Shown: one piece after another, positions 11,051 through 25,257 of the stretch
Layout: the number at the start of each line of letters is the position of its first letter
Numbering within the stretch: the stretch's first letter is position 1
Assembly: GCA_921293015.1 (NCBI GenBank)
Contig: OV121088.1
Coordinates: forward strand, 25,519,645 to 25,583,644
Source: Phorcus lineatus
Lineage: Eukaryota > Mollusca > Gastropoda > Trochida > Trochidae
Length of the DNA: 64,000 nt
Direction of reading: 5' to 3'
Translations under genes and position numbers: made by a program
The notes under the pieces: model-generated
Databases searched by the model: none
Seen by the model: only the letters and a program-made list of their open reading frames with translations
What the model was told of the DNA's origin: nothing

Positions 11051-12767
11051 AGCCCGACTGAAAAGTAACCAGATTTGGGACTGGTGGACGAGAGAGTCCT
11101 CATTTGATACACTGTGCCTATACTTAATCTGAAAGGAGGATTGGCAACACTGAGTTGAGTGTTGTAATGTTAAATTTTTCTTTTCTCCATGATTGACCTC
11201 GGCTATCATAGCCCATCTAATTTTACTCAGCTTCTGTTATCACTATTGATGTATATATGCTCAAATATGAAGTTCCATCACTTCTCCAACAAGCTATACA
11301 CATGAGCTTCATTGTGCAACGCAATTTAGTTTTGTGATTGTGATTTTGAAACGTCTTGACAGCCTCTAAACCCATTCCCTTTGAATGGTTTGATTTCATT
11401 ATGGAACTTATCACATCAAATCATACTGGATTATATTTTGACTCCATAATAAAAAAATCTCTTTTGATCAATTTGCATTCTCATAGATCTGTGTAGCCTT
11501 TGTGCCGTTATGTGTCGTGTTGGCAGGAGACAAGATTGTAAAATACCCTTTAAAGAAAGTGATGTTCGGTTCCATATCAGAGAGGTTAATCCCTGATAAT
11601 CAGAAAAGAGACGTGCGTCTTCCAGAGTGAGAAATTTAATTGGGAGAAGATTTTTAGTAATGATTTATTTCAGTTTCAAATCTGAGGTGTCCATTCATCA
11701 TGTTTGCCAAGAACATCGCATCAGGGTCCTGAAATGATATGTTATGTTTTAGGGTAGAGGTTCGTGAAGGTGATAATTGATTTGTTGCCTTAGTTTGGAA
11801 CTTAATATACCCCTTGAATTTTTAAATGAAAAATATCTGTCTCATCTAGGTGCTATGATGTGAAAGACATTGAAGGAAGGCCGAGATCAAACCTCATTGA
11901 AAAGCTTTTAACAAGAAGGAACTTTTAAGTTCTATGTCTTGGAATCAAGATCAATTCAAGGATGGTGAGATTGAACAAATAAAACAGGTTAGGTACTAAA
12001 CTCAAATATACCAATTTAAGTTTACCATGTCAGTATTAAGTTAATAAAGATTTAATTGTGATGTTTCGGGAGCCATTTGGCATTCTCCATCAAACCATTT
12101 AAATGTTTCAATGATTTCATTAATAATGCAGTTTGTATGTTTTCTACAACAATGTATTACAAATATCTTCTTAAGAGCAGAACTATAATCCTTTAGGGTG
12201 GGTGTAGAAATTGTACTAGAAGTGACTTAAAAAGTTGCTTGTGATTTGCATCTTGATCAAGCATATAAATCAATCTTCGCCTATAAAGTTGATTAGGCTA
12301 TGATCAATGACAGAGAATTATTCCTGATAATATTAATGTTGTCTGCATTGATGCATCATCTTTCTGAGTAATTCTTAATCCATCCCGTAGTATTTCCTAA
12401 GTTGACCACATCATCTATCACACTGAGACCCTCGCCCTAAACAGCATTGATTACGGTATAAAATTTGAATTTTCCATTTTTATGGCTTTTATTTACAAAG
12501 AATAACTCTTTTCACAATTCTTTCCAACCTGACTAATTAATCAAATCTGAGATCATGCACGTTAACAGTCACTAATTGGAGGTGGTGTCGGTGATTGAAT
12601 AATTGATGATGACGGTGAGGGATGACTTGGCAGTTACCTGATGACCTACTTGTGTTCTCTGAACCAGACAAATGAACAGGTGCCCTCTGAGAACGGAGAA
12701 CACACCACTCATGCAGATTCCAAACGTGAAGAGACTTGACTTTGAAATAGTGCTGTATGGCACTGAT
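11051..12767. other. non-coding, no feature recognised
   Basis: AT-rich sequence with only chance-length ORFs on both strands. No splice-bounded conserved peptide, RNA gene or clear repeat was seen. Confidence 0.4.
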
Positions 12768-13260
12768 GGATTCAGTTTGACGTTTGGCATTGTCTCTTCA
12801 AATTATCCAACTCCAAATGATCTATTTTAGTCTTATTTTATGGTGTAAGGTGTTCAACATCTGTTTTAGGTCATGCACTGAGGGTTTGATATTTGACATT
12901 GCCTTTTTTGTTGTAAGGTGGTCAACATTTGTTTTTGGACCCTCTCTGATTCAGTTTGACGTTTGGCATTGTCTTTGTTAACTCCAAATGATCTATTTTA
13001 GTCTTATTTTATGGTGTAAGGTGCTCAAGATCTGTTTTTGGTCATGCACTGATGGTTTGATATTTGACTTTTCTTTCTTTTTTTTTTTGTAATGTGTTCA
13101 ACATCTGTTTTTGGACCCTCTCCGATTCAGTTTCATGTTTGGAATTGTCTTTGTTTACTGTCTTTTTTCAACTGAGTTAAATGTTGTAAGGGTTTGACCA
13201 TTTGTTGTTGGATTGTGACTGATTCAGTTTGATGTTTGGCATTGTCTTTGTGAACTCTTT
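12768..13260. repeat. diverged direct repeats (GATTCAGTTTGACGTTTGGCATTGTC family)
   Basis: The block TTCAGTTTGACGTTTGGCAT recurs with mutations near 12770, 12951, 13124 and 13222. Between copies are the companion blocks GTAAGGTG.TCAACATCTGTTTT and GGTCATGCACTGA.GGTTTG. Spacing is about 180 bp, then about 98 bp, so the array is degenerate. Confidence 0.6.
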
Positions 13261-13804
13261 GACTGTTGTTTATGTTGAAAAGTGTGTTGTTGTTGAGTAT
13301 GTGAATCTATTTGTTGGCTTGGCACAATTTTCAGTGTAATTTGTTAAACGAATCATGAAATTAATGCATCTTAAAATGTAAAGTCAAGCGTTGATTGTAA
13401 CTAAAAAACTAAATTTACGTGAGCCTGAAATTTGTGTTGATTAATAAAATGCAAGACCTTTTCGTTGTTTTGAACTTTACCTAAGAATATGGACCACATA
13501 GTAAAGAGTAGATGTTTGTGTAGCTATTCAGTGAAAAATAGTCTTAATTAAGACTAAGTGCTGCACTTATATTAATCAATACCATGGCTGTAGCCCTTTC
13601 CTTCAGGTCCAAAATATTGATAGGTTACAGTTCTTTATACCCAATGACAATTCCTGCTTATTCCCCTTCGTTGTTACCAATTTGAGATTTATGAAAACTT
13701 GCTGCTGTGAATGAGTTTGCTGTTTTAAACTGAACAGCCAAAGGACTTATTAGAGAGTTCCTATGTACTCATACTTAGGCGTTTCTTTGTTTTATAAACT
13801 CATT

Positions 13805-14525
13805 TAAGAAGTGACAAGTCAGTATAATTAATCATTGTATATGATTAGTTATACCTTACCGTTTGATCGCACAGAAATGGTAAACCTATGGATCATGCAT
13901 TGAAGAAGTGCCAAGTCAATATGGTTAATGATCTTAAGCTACTTTACAGTTTGATGGCAAAGAAATGGTAAACCTATTGATCCTTAGATGAAGAATTAAG
14001 TGCCAAGTCAATATAGTTAATCAATGTATATTTTAAGTTATTTTAGAGTTTGATCACACAGAAATGGTAAAACTATGGATCCTGAACTGAAGAAGAGCCA
14101 ATTTAAGTCCATAGTTAATCATTGTATAACTTAAGTTAGTTTAAAGTTTGATCACACAGAAACGGTAAAACTATGGATCCTGCACTGAAGAAGAGCCAAT
14201 TTAAGTCCAAATTGTTAATCATTGTATAACTTAAGTTATTTAAGACTTTGATCAGACAGAAATGGTAAAACTATGGATCCTGCACCGAAGAAGAGCCAAT
14301 TAAAGTCCATATAGTTAATCATTGTTTCACCAAAGTTAGTTTACTGTTTGATCAGACAGAAACGGTAAAACTATGGATCCTGCACTGAAGAAGAGCCAAT
14401 TTAAGTCCAAATTGTTAATCATTGTATAACTTAAGTTATTTAAGACTTTGATCACACAGAAATGGTAAAACTATGGATCCTGCACTGAAGAAGAGCTAAG
14501 TCAATATAGTTAATCATTGTATAAC
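13805..14525. repeat. about 99-bp tandem repeat, roughly seven copies
   Basis: The phrase GGTAAAACTATGGATCCTG occurs at about 100-bp steps (14073, 14171, 14271, 14371 and 14471 for CTATGGATCC). Two more diverged copies lie upstream near 13888 and 13975. Each unit also holds GTTAATCATTGTATAAC and TTGATCACACAGAAA. The middle copies are the most alike and the 5' copies the most diverged. Confidence 0.85.
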
Positions 14526-15289
14526 ATTGGATGATATTGCGCAGCAAGAGAGGACGGAGGGGTGACAATGTCCATCAATTGTCATTATTAATCCCGGAAA
14601 CCGGCAAGGTATGACTGATAAAGCAACACATTATTTCTGATTTCACCATTTTGTGACTATGATGGAACTCCTTCAAAGCATGGTTAATTGTCAATAAGAA
14701 GAGCATCAAGGAATTCAATCAAATAATGAAATTTTTAGTTATGTGCATTTGACTCAGAAGTCCTTTCTCATTAGGAATTTCCTTTGCTTGTAACCTTTTG
14801 CTTGGCATTTATTGGGTTGTTTTTTTATACCGATGACTTTTCTTTGAACGTTAGATTGATAATTTAGTAGTAATTGATATTCCTCCTTTAATACCTGTTT
14901 TTAGCAATAAAGCTCGATTGCTGTACGAGATGAAGAGCAGAGAGATAATAATTTGTTTAAGGAAAGTATTTTTATGTTTTTCTCGCTGAATAAACTAGAT
15001 CTTTTCAACATCTCCAGAAAAACATGGTCTTGAAAATCAATTTCAAATATAAATACAATATCACTTGAAGACCCGAAGGATACGCAGATAATAATTGGTT
15101 GAATCCATCGATTTATCTAGAGAATATTTTGAACAAACACAATAATGAGTTAAGACCAAAAGGTTGCACAGAAAACACTTAGTTGAAAATTATTGGTGCT
15201 ATAAATTTTTATGTCATTAGTTTAACGAGCTGTCTAAAGAAAATTTTGAACAAACACATTAAAAATTGAAGAATTAAGAACACACAGGA

Positions 15290-16010
15290 ATAATTGAATG
15301 AAAATATATGTATCAAATAGATAACATGAACTCTAGCTGTTATAGAATAAATAACTTGACCTCTGTTATCAAATAGATAACATGAACACTGTAATAGAAT
15401 GAATAACATAGACTCTTGACTCAAATAAATAACATAAACTCTAGAATTATATATTTAAAAAATCTTGAATCAAATAAATAACATAAACTCTTGAATCAAA
15501 TAAATAACGTAAGACATTGAATCAAATAAATAACATAAACTCTTGAATCAAATAAATAACAAACTCTTGAATCAAATAAATAACATAAACTCTTGAATCA
15601 AATAAATAACATAAACTCTTGAATCAAATAAATAACTTTAACTCTTGACTCAAATAAATAACATAAACTCTAGAATCATGTATTTAAAAAATCTTGAATC
15701 AAATAAATAACATAAACTCTAGAATCATATAAATAACATAAACTCTATAATCATACATTAAAAAACTCTTATATCTAATAAATAACATAAAATCTTGAAT
15801 CAAATAAATAACGTAAACTCTGGAATCAAATAAATAACGTAAACTCTGGAATCAAATAAATAACAAACTCTTGAATCAAATAAATAACATAAACTCTTGA
15901 ATCAAATAAATAACATAAACTCTAGAATCAAAGATATAACATAAACTCTAGAATCATATAAATAACAAACTCTTGATTCAAATAAATAACTTAAAATAAT
16001 ATACCACTCA
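15290..16010. repeat. 26-bp minisatellite
   Basis: More than twenty degenerate copies of TCTTGAATCAAATAAATAAC plus ATAAAC stand head to tail, with variants such as TCTAGAATCATATAAATAAC. The 5' part (15290-15440) holds looser copies containing CAAATAGATAACATGAAC. Short ORFs through it are artefacts of the repeat. Confidence 0.9.
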
Positions 16011-17219
16011 GATAACTGGAACTGTAAATAAGGTTCATGTTCACATCGGCAAAACCAAATATTTTGAACATCCAAATGAGAAAATGAAATCACTTATTTC
16101 TCTGAAGAGTAAACATTCTTTAATCTTGTAAACTCCAAATATCTCTGAAAAATGGATAAATAAACAACAGTCTAATGGCGTATAGATGAATGAGATTATG
16201 ATATGTTTATTTTTTACTTATCTGTCAGCTGCATGTTTTGCTTATATGTTACAAGAAGGTTTCTTCAGATATGTTTTAACTCCATCTGTATGTGAAATTG
16301 TATTTTTATGTTTGACACACACAGTTCTTATGATACATTCACATGCTGATTCTGTTGATAGGTGTTTATGGGGGCGATTGTTTAGATGAAAAAGAAAGAA
16401 TTATAAAACTAAACCAAATAATAAATTTTCTTTTGATACCAAGATATTAACAGTTCTCTCTTGTTCCATTCAATTGAAATTAAATCGGCATTTTATTAGT
16501 ATATTATGTTTTCAAACTCAATGACAAAAGAGTATATTGTACTCCAACTGATATTTTATAGGGAATTGACAAGTTAATTATGAATTAAAAAAGTAAAAAA
16601 AGTTTTTGATGGAAATGAAATTAGCTTTTATTCGAGTTTATACATATGTGTCATCTCTACACATGTTATCTATGTGAAACATGTTACTGGGGTTAATATA
16701 TTTGTTGCAATAAATTTCATTATTTGACATATAATCAGAAATTATAAAAAAAGAGATTTACCACAATTTGTTAACATTCTATCATAATATATATTTATTT
16801 CTATAAGGTTGTAATATTTTGTAAAACTAGAGTAATTTTGCTCACCAATTCACCACTTCACACAGAAAAATGGTAGCTAAAGCCAAAAAGCCAGAAATTT
16901 AAATCATTGTTTTCCTATTTTTAGGTTTTTGTGCATCAATACCAAATGCATGCTCTAGATATACTTTAGTTTGGTGAATTTCTTAATAGATTAAATTTTT
17001 ATGGTTTCAGAGTAATAAGAAAGAATATTACATTTTAAGTGGCACATAGTTTGTTTCATGATTTTGATTTGGCTTTAGTAAGAGCCAAAATATCTTATGA
17101 CCTGAGTTTATTGTTCTTATACTGGGTTGATAAGCATTAGGATTCTGATTTTCTGAAACAACCACTACTTCTGATAAAATAATACCATTTATGAAGTTTG
17201 ACATATTTGACTCCAAAAA
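16011..17219. other. non-coding, nothing recognised
   Basis: AT-rich DNA without recognisable exons, RNA genes or repeats. The 67-codon ORF at 16186-16389 has a biased hydrophobic composition but no family resemblance. Confidence 0.4.
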
Positions 17220-20000
17220 CATACTCTGTGCCTCTTTAATATTTGAATTTCATAAACCGGTGTTTTTATGTGTATATGAACTTTCTCGTCCATAGAGTAC
17301 ACCTACATTTTTGTTCTTCTTCATGAATGAAAATGCAATCTTACATTTCTTATATGAGTAGATAAGCTGACTTAAAGAAATGACTATTGAATAATTTTCA
17401 AATTACTTATAATGTCTTACCTGAGGACAATTGTATTCAATTTCTATGCAGCAAGCAATCTGAAAGACAAACACTGGAATTAAATGTTAATGTTACAAAG
17501 TGATAAAATTGAATATTATAAGTAATAATTGGAATCCATAAATGTTTTTTTTCTCTATATGTGAACTTTCCTTACCATTTAGTATTAACATTTCCAACGA
17601 CCTTATTTGGATTGTTATATTTATATGATAAGGTAAGCTGACCTACCAGCACTAACTATCACAACACTTTTCTTATAATTCCTCACCTGAAGACATTTAT
17701 ATTCAATTTCTATGCATCAATCAATCTTTTAGCCAAACACTGCGGTAATCACCAAGCAGTTGATTAGGGAGTTCACAATACCTACAACTCATGAAATATT
17801 CTCGTATGTCATTCTCATTAGGAAAATAAAGGTATTCTGCTCTCAGAGAATTTCTTAGCATTTCACGGAGTTGACACATGCATCTTTTTCTAAAAGAATG
17901 TAAACATCTTGAAAATGAATAATCATAATTGAGAATATATAGGACCTGTTTAAAACTTTTTTCCTTTACCCGAACGAAAAGAGGTCCAAGCATGTATCTT
18001 AAGGCGGGTTCTTATATCCATTGATCCACTTCCCTAAGAGACGTACATCACTTGCTTGACAACGACATTAGAATCTATGTCGAAACGTCGCTTCAACAGA
18101 ATAAAGAAGTTGTTTATCCATAAAAAATAAGCTTCTTTATCCATAAAAAATAAGCTTCTTTATCCATAAAAAATAGTCTTTATCCTTCATTTCACCAACT
18201 TCTAGAATGCCTATCAATTAGGTTATGAGAAGAATGCCTACTCATTATGCATCAATAGAGTATATATACATGAGTTTTTTTTATACAGGAGAGTTGTTTA
18301 TACAATGAATTTGATTTATCATTCTTCTCATACAGAATTTCTTTACATTTTGGCAAGTTCACAAACACATAACCCTCACCTGCAGCTATGGAAAGTTTAG
18401 TAAAATTCCTGATATGCATTTTATCGACAGAACATGAAAAAACATAAACATCTTGAATAATCATAAAGTGAGTAAATATATAACAAGTTTTAAATCTTAA
18501 TCCTTTTTCCAGACACAAAAAGAGTTACAAGTATGTATTTAAACTATTGGGTTTATAAGATGCATATAACACATCTGTTATCATCTGCAATTAAATAGTT
18601 CCTGGATTTTTCAGAAATATGCTTGTACTACACCTACATATGGCAAATGAATTCTTTTTGCCCTCTAGATTTCCTAAATCTATCTATGATAAACATTAAT
18701 CTCTGTAAGTGAAAAACAAAACGAGGAATTAATACCAGCTGTTTTAAACATATGATCTTTGTAAAGTTTGAACTTCTTTTTCTCTACCAATTTCCAACTC
18801 TCTTTACCGTAATATTGTAACAGTTGAAGCCATGTACCTGAAAGAGGATTCTATTTATCGATGCATAGGCCACACCTGTAATCACCTGAGGGGGAATCTC
18901 CCTAGAATGTCATGAATTATTCTTACATCTTTCCTCTGGCAAATAAAGGTTTCATTCTCATTAAGATCTTTGCTGTGCATCTTGATTATCAAGTTTATCT
19001 TATTTTTCTGTGAATTTTTTTTTGGATTTTATAACCAATAACAAAATATCTCATTCTTTTAAAAGGATACTAATTTCTAATGCTTTTTCAAGTTAGTTGT
19101 GTTAAATTGTTAACCTTTTGCCATCACCAGTTAGTCTCGTTACCGTAATGGAACCATTTGCAGGCATTGATCTTAAAGAGGATTCCATCTTTGATGTTTA
19201 ACACACACCTGAATTCACCAGGGAGATAAATTTCCTGGAATTTTATGAAATATTCTTGAATTATATCCTCATTAGCCAAATGAAGATGAACTTTCTTCTT
19301 TAATACATATACATTCTTTAAATTTTGACAAAAGTTTTCTTAAAGGAGAAGTTTTTTTAAAATTAACCCAAATGTCTTCTAAATGGCTGCTTTCTACCTG
19401 GTGTTTAAAAGATTAAAATGTTTATGAAGATATAAACCTTTTTCCACCACCCATTTACAAGTCTTTTATCATAATGGAACCAGTTGCAGGTTTGTGTATT
19501 TATGAGGATCAAGTCTATTGATGTTTAACACACACCTGTGCTTCACCACCAAGGAATTCTTCCTGAAATAAAAAAAGCCCAACTTTATTTACATTCTCAT
19601 TAAGCAAATAAATGGTTTATTCTCTGTAATATCCTCTGTACATCTTGTGGAATTGACACATCTCTTCTTTGAAGAACTTCCCTTCAATTAGATGACAAAT
19701 ATTTCGCTTATCTAAATAATTCACCTTTGCTCACTAGTTTATAACTCTCTTTGCAGTTTTGGAACTGTTTAATGTTATAGGCATATATCTTAAAGAGAAG
19801 TCAATCCATTTTTGTTGTGAAATACACACCAGTAGTTGTAATTGAGTAAAGATATCCTCCTAGAAATCATCTCATGAATCATCCTTGAAATACTTCCTCA
19901 AAAGGCAATTAAAGGTATTATCCTGTAGGAAATTTATTCTATTGAGCATGACCATCACCAGTAACGACCGGCGCAGCAAATATGAGAATTCTGCCATTAT
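17220..20000. repeat. diverged tandem array, unit about 300-330 bp
   Basis: An ordered set of blocks recurs: AAAGAGGATTC.AT near 18841 and 19172, GAGGATCAAGTCTATTGATG near 19504 and AAAGAGAAGTCAATCC near 19795. Each is followed by CACACCTG and then TCACC with a CC(T)AGAAT or CCTGGAAT block. Each unit also has a CTCATTA..CAAATAAAGG block and a CTTTACC-type block. Spacings are about 331, 331 and 292 bp. Earlier, more decayed copies seem to lie at 17.2-18.6 kb. Two ORFs on the minus strand (17721-17993 and 18252-18518) fall in equivalent parts of units and are probably repeat-derived. Confidence 0.65.
18118..18182. repeat. 24-bp triplicate
   Basis: Three tandem copies of CCATAAAAAATAAGCTTCTT plus TAT, the last one truncated. 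They directly follow a GAAACGTCGC...ATAAAGAAGTTGT block that matches one arm of the hairpin at 59261-59376. Confidence 0.8.
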
Positions 20001-20610
20001 TTCACAGAAACCTAAGCATCATCATCTTATTGAGCTATTACCTGTAATAACCAGAAAGGGGATATTTGAATTCTTGTCATTTTTTCACAGAAAAACCTCA
20101 GCATCCTCACCTTATTGAGCATATATAACTATTACCTGTAATCACTCGAAAGGCGATATTTGAATTCTTGTCATTTTTTCACAGAAACCTAAGCACCATC
20201 ACCTTATTGAGGATAACCATCACCTGTAGTCACCAGAAAAGCGATATTTGAATTCTTGTCATTGTTTCACAGAAAAACCTCAGCATCATCACCTTATTTA
20301 GCATAACTATCACCTGTAGTCACCAGAAAAGCGATATTTGAATTCTTGTCATTGTTTCACAGAAAAACCTCAGCATCATCACCTTATTTAGCATAACTAT
20401 CACCTGTAGTCACCAGAAAGGCGATATTTGAATTCTTGTCATTGTTTCACAGAAACCTCAGCATCATCACCTTATTTAGCATAACTATCACCTGTAGTCA
20501 CCAGAAAGGCGATATTTGAATTCTTGTCATTGTTTCACAGAAAAACCTCAACATCATCACCTTTTTGAGCATAACCATCACAAATAATCACTGCAGAGGT
20601 GATAAGAGAA
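20001..20610. repeat. about 90-bp tandem repeat, roughly seven copies
   Basis: Units contain TTTCACAGAAAAACCTCAGC, ATCATCACCTTATTTAGCAT, AACTATCACCTGTAGTCACC and GCGATATTTGAATTCTTGTC, at steps of about 87-94 bp. The central copies (20265-20540) are nearly identical; the outer ones have decayed. The array abuts the 330-bp array and shares the CACCTGTA.TCACC motif with it, so it may have arisen by amplification of part of that unit. Confidence 0.85.
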
Positions 20611-21711
20611 TTCCAACATTGTTTCACATGAAACCTTATTTATTTAACAAAAATATTACCACTTGTTAGTCAGACGTTGAGTGTCTTCAAGAGGCTCAAG
20701 TGATATAGAAGATACAAGCACAGACATGTGAGTGGAAAGGAGGTACAACATTGTAACACACTGTCAGGGTGATATACAATATATAACACTGCTACTAATG
20801 GATTCTCTGCATTACCTATACACTGTAAGCACATCAGCCAGGTGTCTTGCTCTTCTTGAGGAGGTAGTAAAGTAGATTTACTTGCTAGTAAGAACTTGTA
20901 ACTCAAGCTATTTGTTTGATGATGGACTTCATCTCTGTGACCTTTCATTGAGACACTTGGACCAGCAAGAATGGAACTTTTCTTTGCATCAGCCTACCGT
21001 ATTTCGTCAAATAGAACAAACTCAGAGCACCTGCAGCCCTTGCCTCAATTCAGGACCCTGAGTCTATTAAAGACTGGCCTCAATATAAGTTTTGCAGGAT
21101 AAATCATCCCAATTTTAAAGTTAATGGATTGGTTTTGGATGGATATTTATAAATAATTGGATGTGAACATATGTTAACAGGCTGCATATTGTTTTTGATA
21201 AGGAGAGATTTGCTTATGCACCTTTACTGAAAAATCAATAAGTCATCTCATTCCTCTGCATCTATTGGAGATCCGACCTCTATATCAATAAATGGTACCT
21301 TTGCTTTTTTGTAGATTATCAAAAGTTTAACTTTGTAAAAATATTTTCATGAGAACTTAAAACTTGATTTTTAAATTTGTGAAACCTATCCACGAACATC
21401 CTATCCACTTATCAATTGCTTACAAACATGTAACATGCATATGAACTTATGTTCAATGAATGAAAAATTTACTATTCCTGTTGAATGGTAATTTCTTGCA
21501 TCATAGCTTATCCCTTCTGTTTCAATGACTTCCAGCCTGTGACTGTGTTGGAATGATCAGCACTTAGCGTATGCATATCTGTTTTTTGCTCATAGCCATA
21601 ATGATGGCCTTACCTTGAATATAAGAGTATTGATAGGTAATTGAACTTAAAAGTACACTTACTTTTTCCTCCATGTTAACTTATTTTGAGGTAAGCTTAT
21701 CTTACATGAAT

Positions 21712-21986
21712 CGGCTTCGGGTCAGGAGGTCTGTGGTTCGAATCCCGCAAGGGGCTCGGCAACTTTGTCTGCACTGAGAACTGTTTTACACGCAGTCAAG
21801 TTTGGGTGCAATGCCACACTGAAATTCACCACCCATGGTTCGCTAGTTCCAGCCAATGCTTGCAGGTTTCACAGCAATGCATAGCCACAATGGTGTTGTG
21901 GGCTTTCTCCCTGCAATAATACTAGCAGATATAAGTGAAATAATCTTGAAAGCGGCGTTAAACACCAACTCACCTCACCTCACCTT
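21712..21986 (+). mobile_element. tRNA-derived SINE (family A), 5'-truncated
   Basis: It contains box B GGTTCGAATCCCGC, a body of about 220 bp and the end GCGTTAAACACCAACTCACC followed by TCACCTCACC. Box A is missing or decayed. It is the same family as the complete minus-strand copy at 38205-38514. Confidence 0.8.
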
Positions 21987-22829
21987 CCATGGACTATGAT
22001 AGGAGTTGTCTTATTTTTTAGATACGCAGGAAAGGCCTTTGGCCAAAACAGAGCAATTTTTCTACCTTTCCTTCAGTGAAAAAGCAATTTTTTAACATCT
22101 TTCCATAAAAGATGACATGTCCAGTGCAGGTATGGAAAGTTTGAAAAGAGAGTCTTATTGCTGTTATGCATTCTATCGTTACTTATTTCCAATACTTTAT
22201 GCAGTTTTTCTTATGCTGAGAAGAAAAATTCATCATCCAAGAAGGTCAATTTTGAAAACCTTTTGTTAATTTTCATTTAGCTTTGTTGAATTTTCACGAT
22301 TTTGAAAAATGAGTTTATTCTCATTAGAAATAAGTTGTTTGAACTTTCTTCTTTTATAGGTGTCATGTTTTTGTCAACATTTAAGAGACATATTTAGTTT
22401 GAATTGATTTATATAAATATAACATACAAAACAGATAAAAGAGAATGAAACTTGATACAGTTTTCATGTAGGTAATTTAACACCTATTACAGCCAAAGTA
22501 ATTTATCGCTTTTTGTATGTTAACACACAATTTTGGTTCAACTTTTCATGCATTTAACTTTTATTTATCACTATATTTTCTCTGCCTTTGTTTGTTTTTT
22601 GATGTAATCAATAAGATTTCAATCACTAGAATAATTAGTGTGTATAAATATTAGAATTATTGAAAGACCAAAGGTAAACTTGGATTACATAAGTTACACA
22701 TTTGCCACCAATGAAAAAGTCATTGCTAACCAGAGCAAATGTGTTTTTGTATTACAGTTTATAGCTTACATCACCTTCATATTTGATATGATTTAAACTA
22801 TTCAGAAATTCTACCTTGAGTCAACCTCA

Positions 22830-23143
22830 CAGATGGCCACTGGTGCTTTAATTGGCAATCGTTTTTTCTAGATAAATACAGTGATCTCATGAAATTGAAA
22901 ATGAAATTTTCTGATGTACTATGTTCAGCTAAGCTGTGCTGATCAATTTCCCTATCTTGAATTATTAAAAGGTGTTCACACAAAAATGGCTACAAGTGGT
23001 TTTTGCTTGATAATTTCTTCTACGACTATTGATGACCTGGTCGAGCTATGAGATGTTTAAAGCTCTTAAGGTAACACATTTAGCAGAAACTAATGTTTAT
23101 TAGGAAAAAATTGAAGAAAATAAAATTTATGAAAAATGCCCCT
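22830..23143. repeat. MITE-like dispersed repeat, copy 2
   Basis: Diverged copy of the element at 3112-3410, same orientation. Shared blocks include GTACTATG.TCAGCTAAGCT, TTAAAAGGTGTTCACACAAA and AATGTTTATTAGGAAAA. The right end is AATGCCCCTTTAAA. Confidence 0.55.
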
Positions 23144-24785
23144 TTAAAAACTATAATGAACAGATGAGGTTTTGGAAGAAATTTAAAACTTTTTCAATGA
23201 AGTTTTTTTGAAAGGAGGTTCTGCAGTTCAAGGCTATTTCTTGTCTTTATCTTGCCCATGGAAATCAAAATCTATGTTCTTCCAAGAATTAACACGATTT
23301 TACAATTCAGATAACTTGTGTACATAGCGGGAATGCATCAGAATTTAACAATGCAGTGCAACATTCATTAATGCTCTTGAACAGATTTACAGACTTAATG
23401 TAAAAGATTCATGATGAAAAAAGTTGTTTAAAACACAGTGTGTTATGCTTTTCACAAGTTCCTGAGTACGGAAACCATGTGGCTGAATTTTTTTTATATG
23501 TGTATCCCAATGCTCGCATATCTATCTTCCGTCCAATTCTAAGCTCATCTTCTGTTACAATTTCTGTTTCTTTCTTTCTTTCTTTCAGATAGAATGATGA
23601 AATAAGGTTCATTAAAAGCCACTTTGGCAAAGAAGTGGTAGTTTTGAGTAACCCCAGGAATAATTCCTCTGTGAATTAATTGAAGCACTAAGTTCTTCTT
23701 GGCAAAATTGATAAATCATTACAGCAAGATAAATGACCTTTCATGATAATAACTCTTTCTCATCATAAGAGTTGTCACTTGTTAGACAATATAAATACAC
23801 AATTGACTGTGAAAGTTTTTCTGTCATCATCTATCTAGACTAATAATCATTGTAAGAGGTATTTCTGAAGGCAGAAGCCACTACAGTGCAGACGATTTTG
23901 TTCATATAACACCTCCTGAAATCATCTGTCAACATTTAGCAACACCAATCAATTACGCCACACCCTCAGACAATCGCATTTATTGTGTTGTTAAGTCAAA
24001 ATGACATATTTGCAAGATAATTTTTCTCAAAATTAGGGTAATATGAAATATCATTATTTATCCTAAGCTAATATTAAAGGTAGGAAGTAGAATGACTTTC
24101 ATTACAATTCTTTCTGAAAATAAGACTCTACTTTGTAGACATTAATTTGTCTTCTTATCTTCAATATTGAGTAGATAGAGATTTTTATATAATAAACAAA
24201 TATTGACACCAAAATTTTTGTCATAAGGTCATGTGAATGAATGAACTCAAATACAATGTAGGGGCAAATGTGGTCATATAAGATGTGATCATCTATTTGC
24301 AAAAAGTACATTTTGTTTGTTATTGAAAAGCTTAATTATTGTTATGTAAGAATTAGAGGAGGGTTCTTGTTCTTATATTGCCTTACATGTGAGAAAAAGT
24401 GTTCTTGGTATTGTCGTCTTTGAGAAGGATGAATTAATTCTCATAGATGATTACTTTTCTTGAGAAACATAGGTAACACTCACTATACCTTTCTTTAAAT
24501 AAATTTGGCTCCAAGACCTTACATTACATTTTGCTTGTCTATATGATATATATTTCTTGTGTAGTAGGGAGTTATATGTTCATTGTATTGAATATGTGAC
24601 AAGGTCTGTTAATGTTCTCCTATGCAGCCATTGTATCAAGTTACTTGTCAAAAGAAAATGACAAATATTGAAAATGATAAATGACATGTCACAACAGTTG
24701 TTCTGTTGCTTTCAAAACAAATACAATCTACAGAACAGCTGATTCATTGGTCTCTGTACTTCTCCAACCATGTGACAATAAAAAT

Positions 24786-25140
24786 GATCAGTCATAAGAG
24801 ACCTCCAACTCTGCAGAGATTAACACAAGACAAATAAACAGCCATCTGAACTCCTTATTCCAGTACCTAACAAGAAAATCATCAGTCTCTCTGAATCGTA
24901 GATCTTTCAAACAGGACAATATTTTTTAAAATCTAACATTAGGCAAGGCAAAATTGATCAGTCTTAAGAGACCTCCAAATCTGAGATTACCTCATGACAA
25001 ATCATCTGTCAACACAAGACAAATAAACAGCAATCTGAACTCCTTATTCCAGTACCTAACAAGAAAATCATCAGTCTTTCTGAATCGTAGGTCTTTCAAA
25101 CTGGACAATATTTAAAAAAATTTAACACTTGGCATGGCAA
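24786..25140. repeat. tandem duplication, about 175-190 bp unit
   Basis: Both copies contain AACACAAGACAAATAAACAG, CTGAACTCCTTATTCCAGTA, CAAGAAAATCATCAGTCT and CTGAATCGTAG.TCTTTCAAA. A few substitutions and a short insertion separate them. No coding content. Confidence 0.85.
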
Positions 25141-25257
25141 ACTGTAAACTTAAGTCTTTTACTTTATAATTCTTCTTGGTCTTGCAGTTTCATATATATT
25201 TTTATTACCCATATGGTTAATCATAAGCAGTGAAATGGAATAGAATCGGTAATAAAG

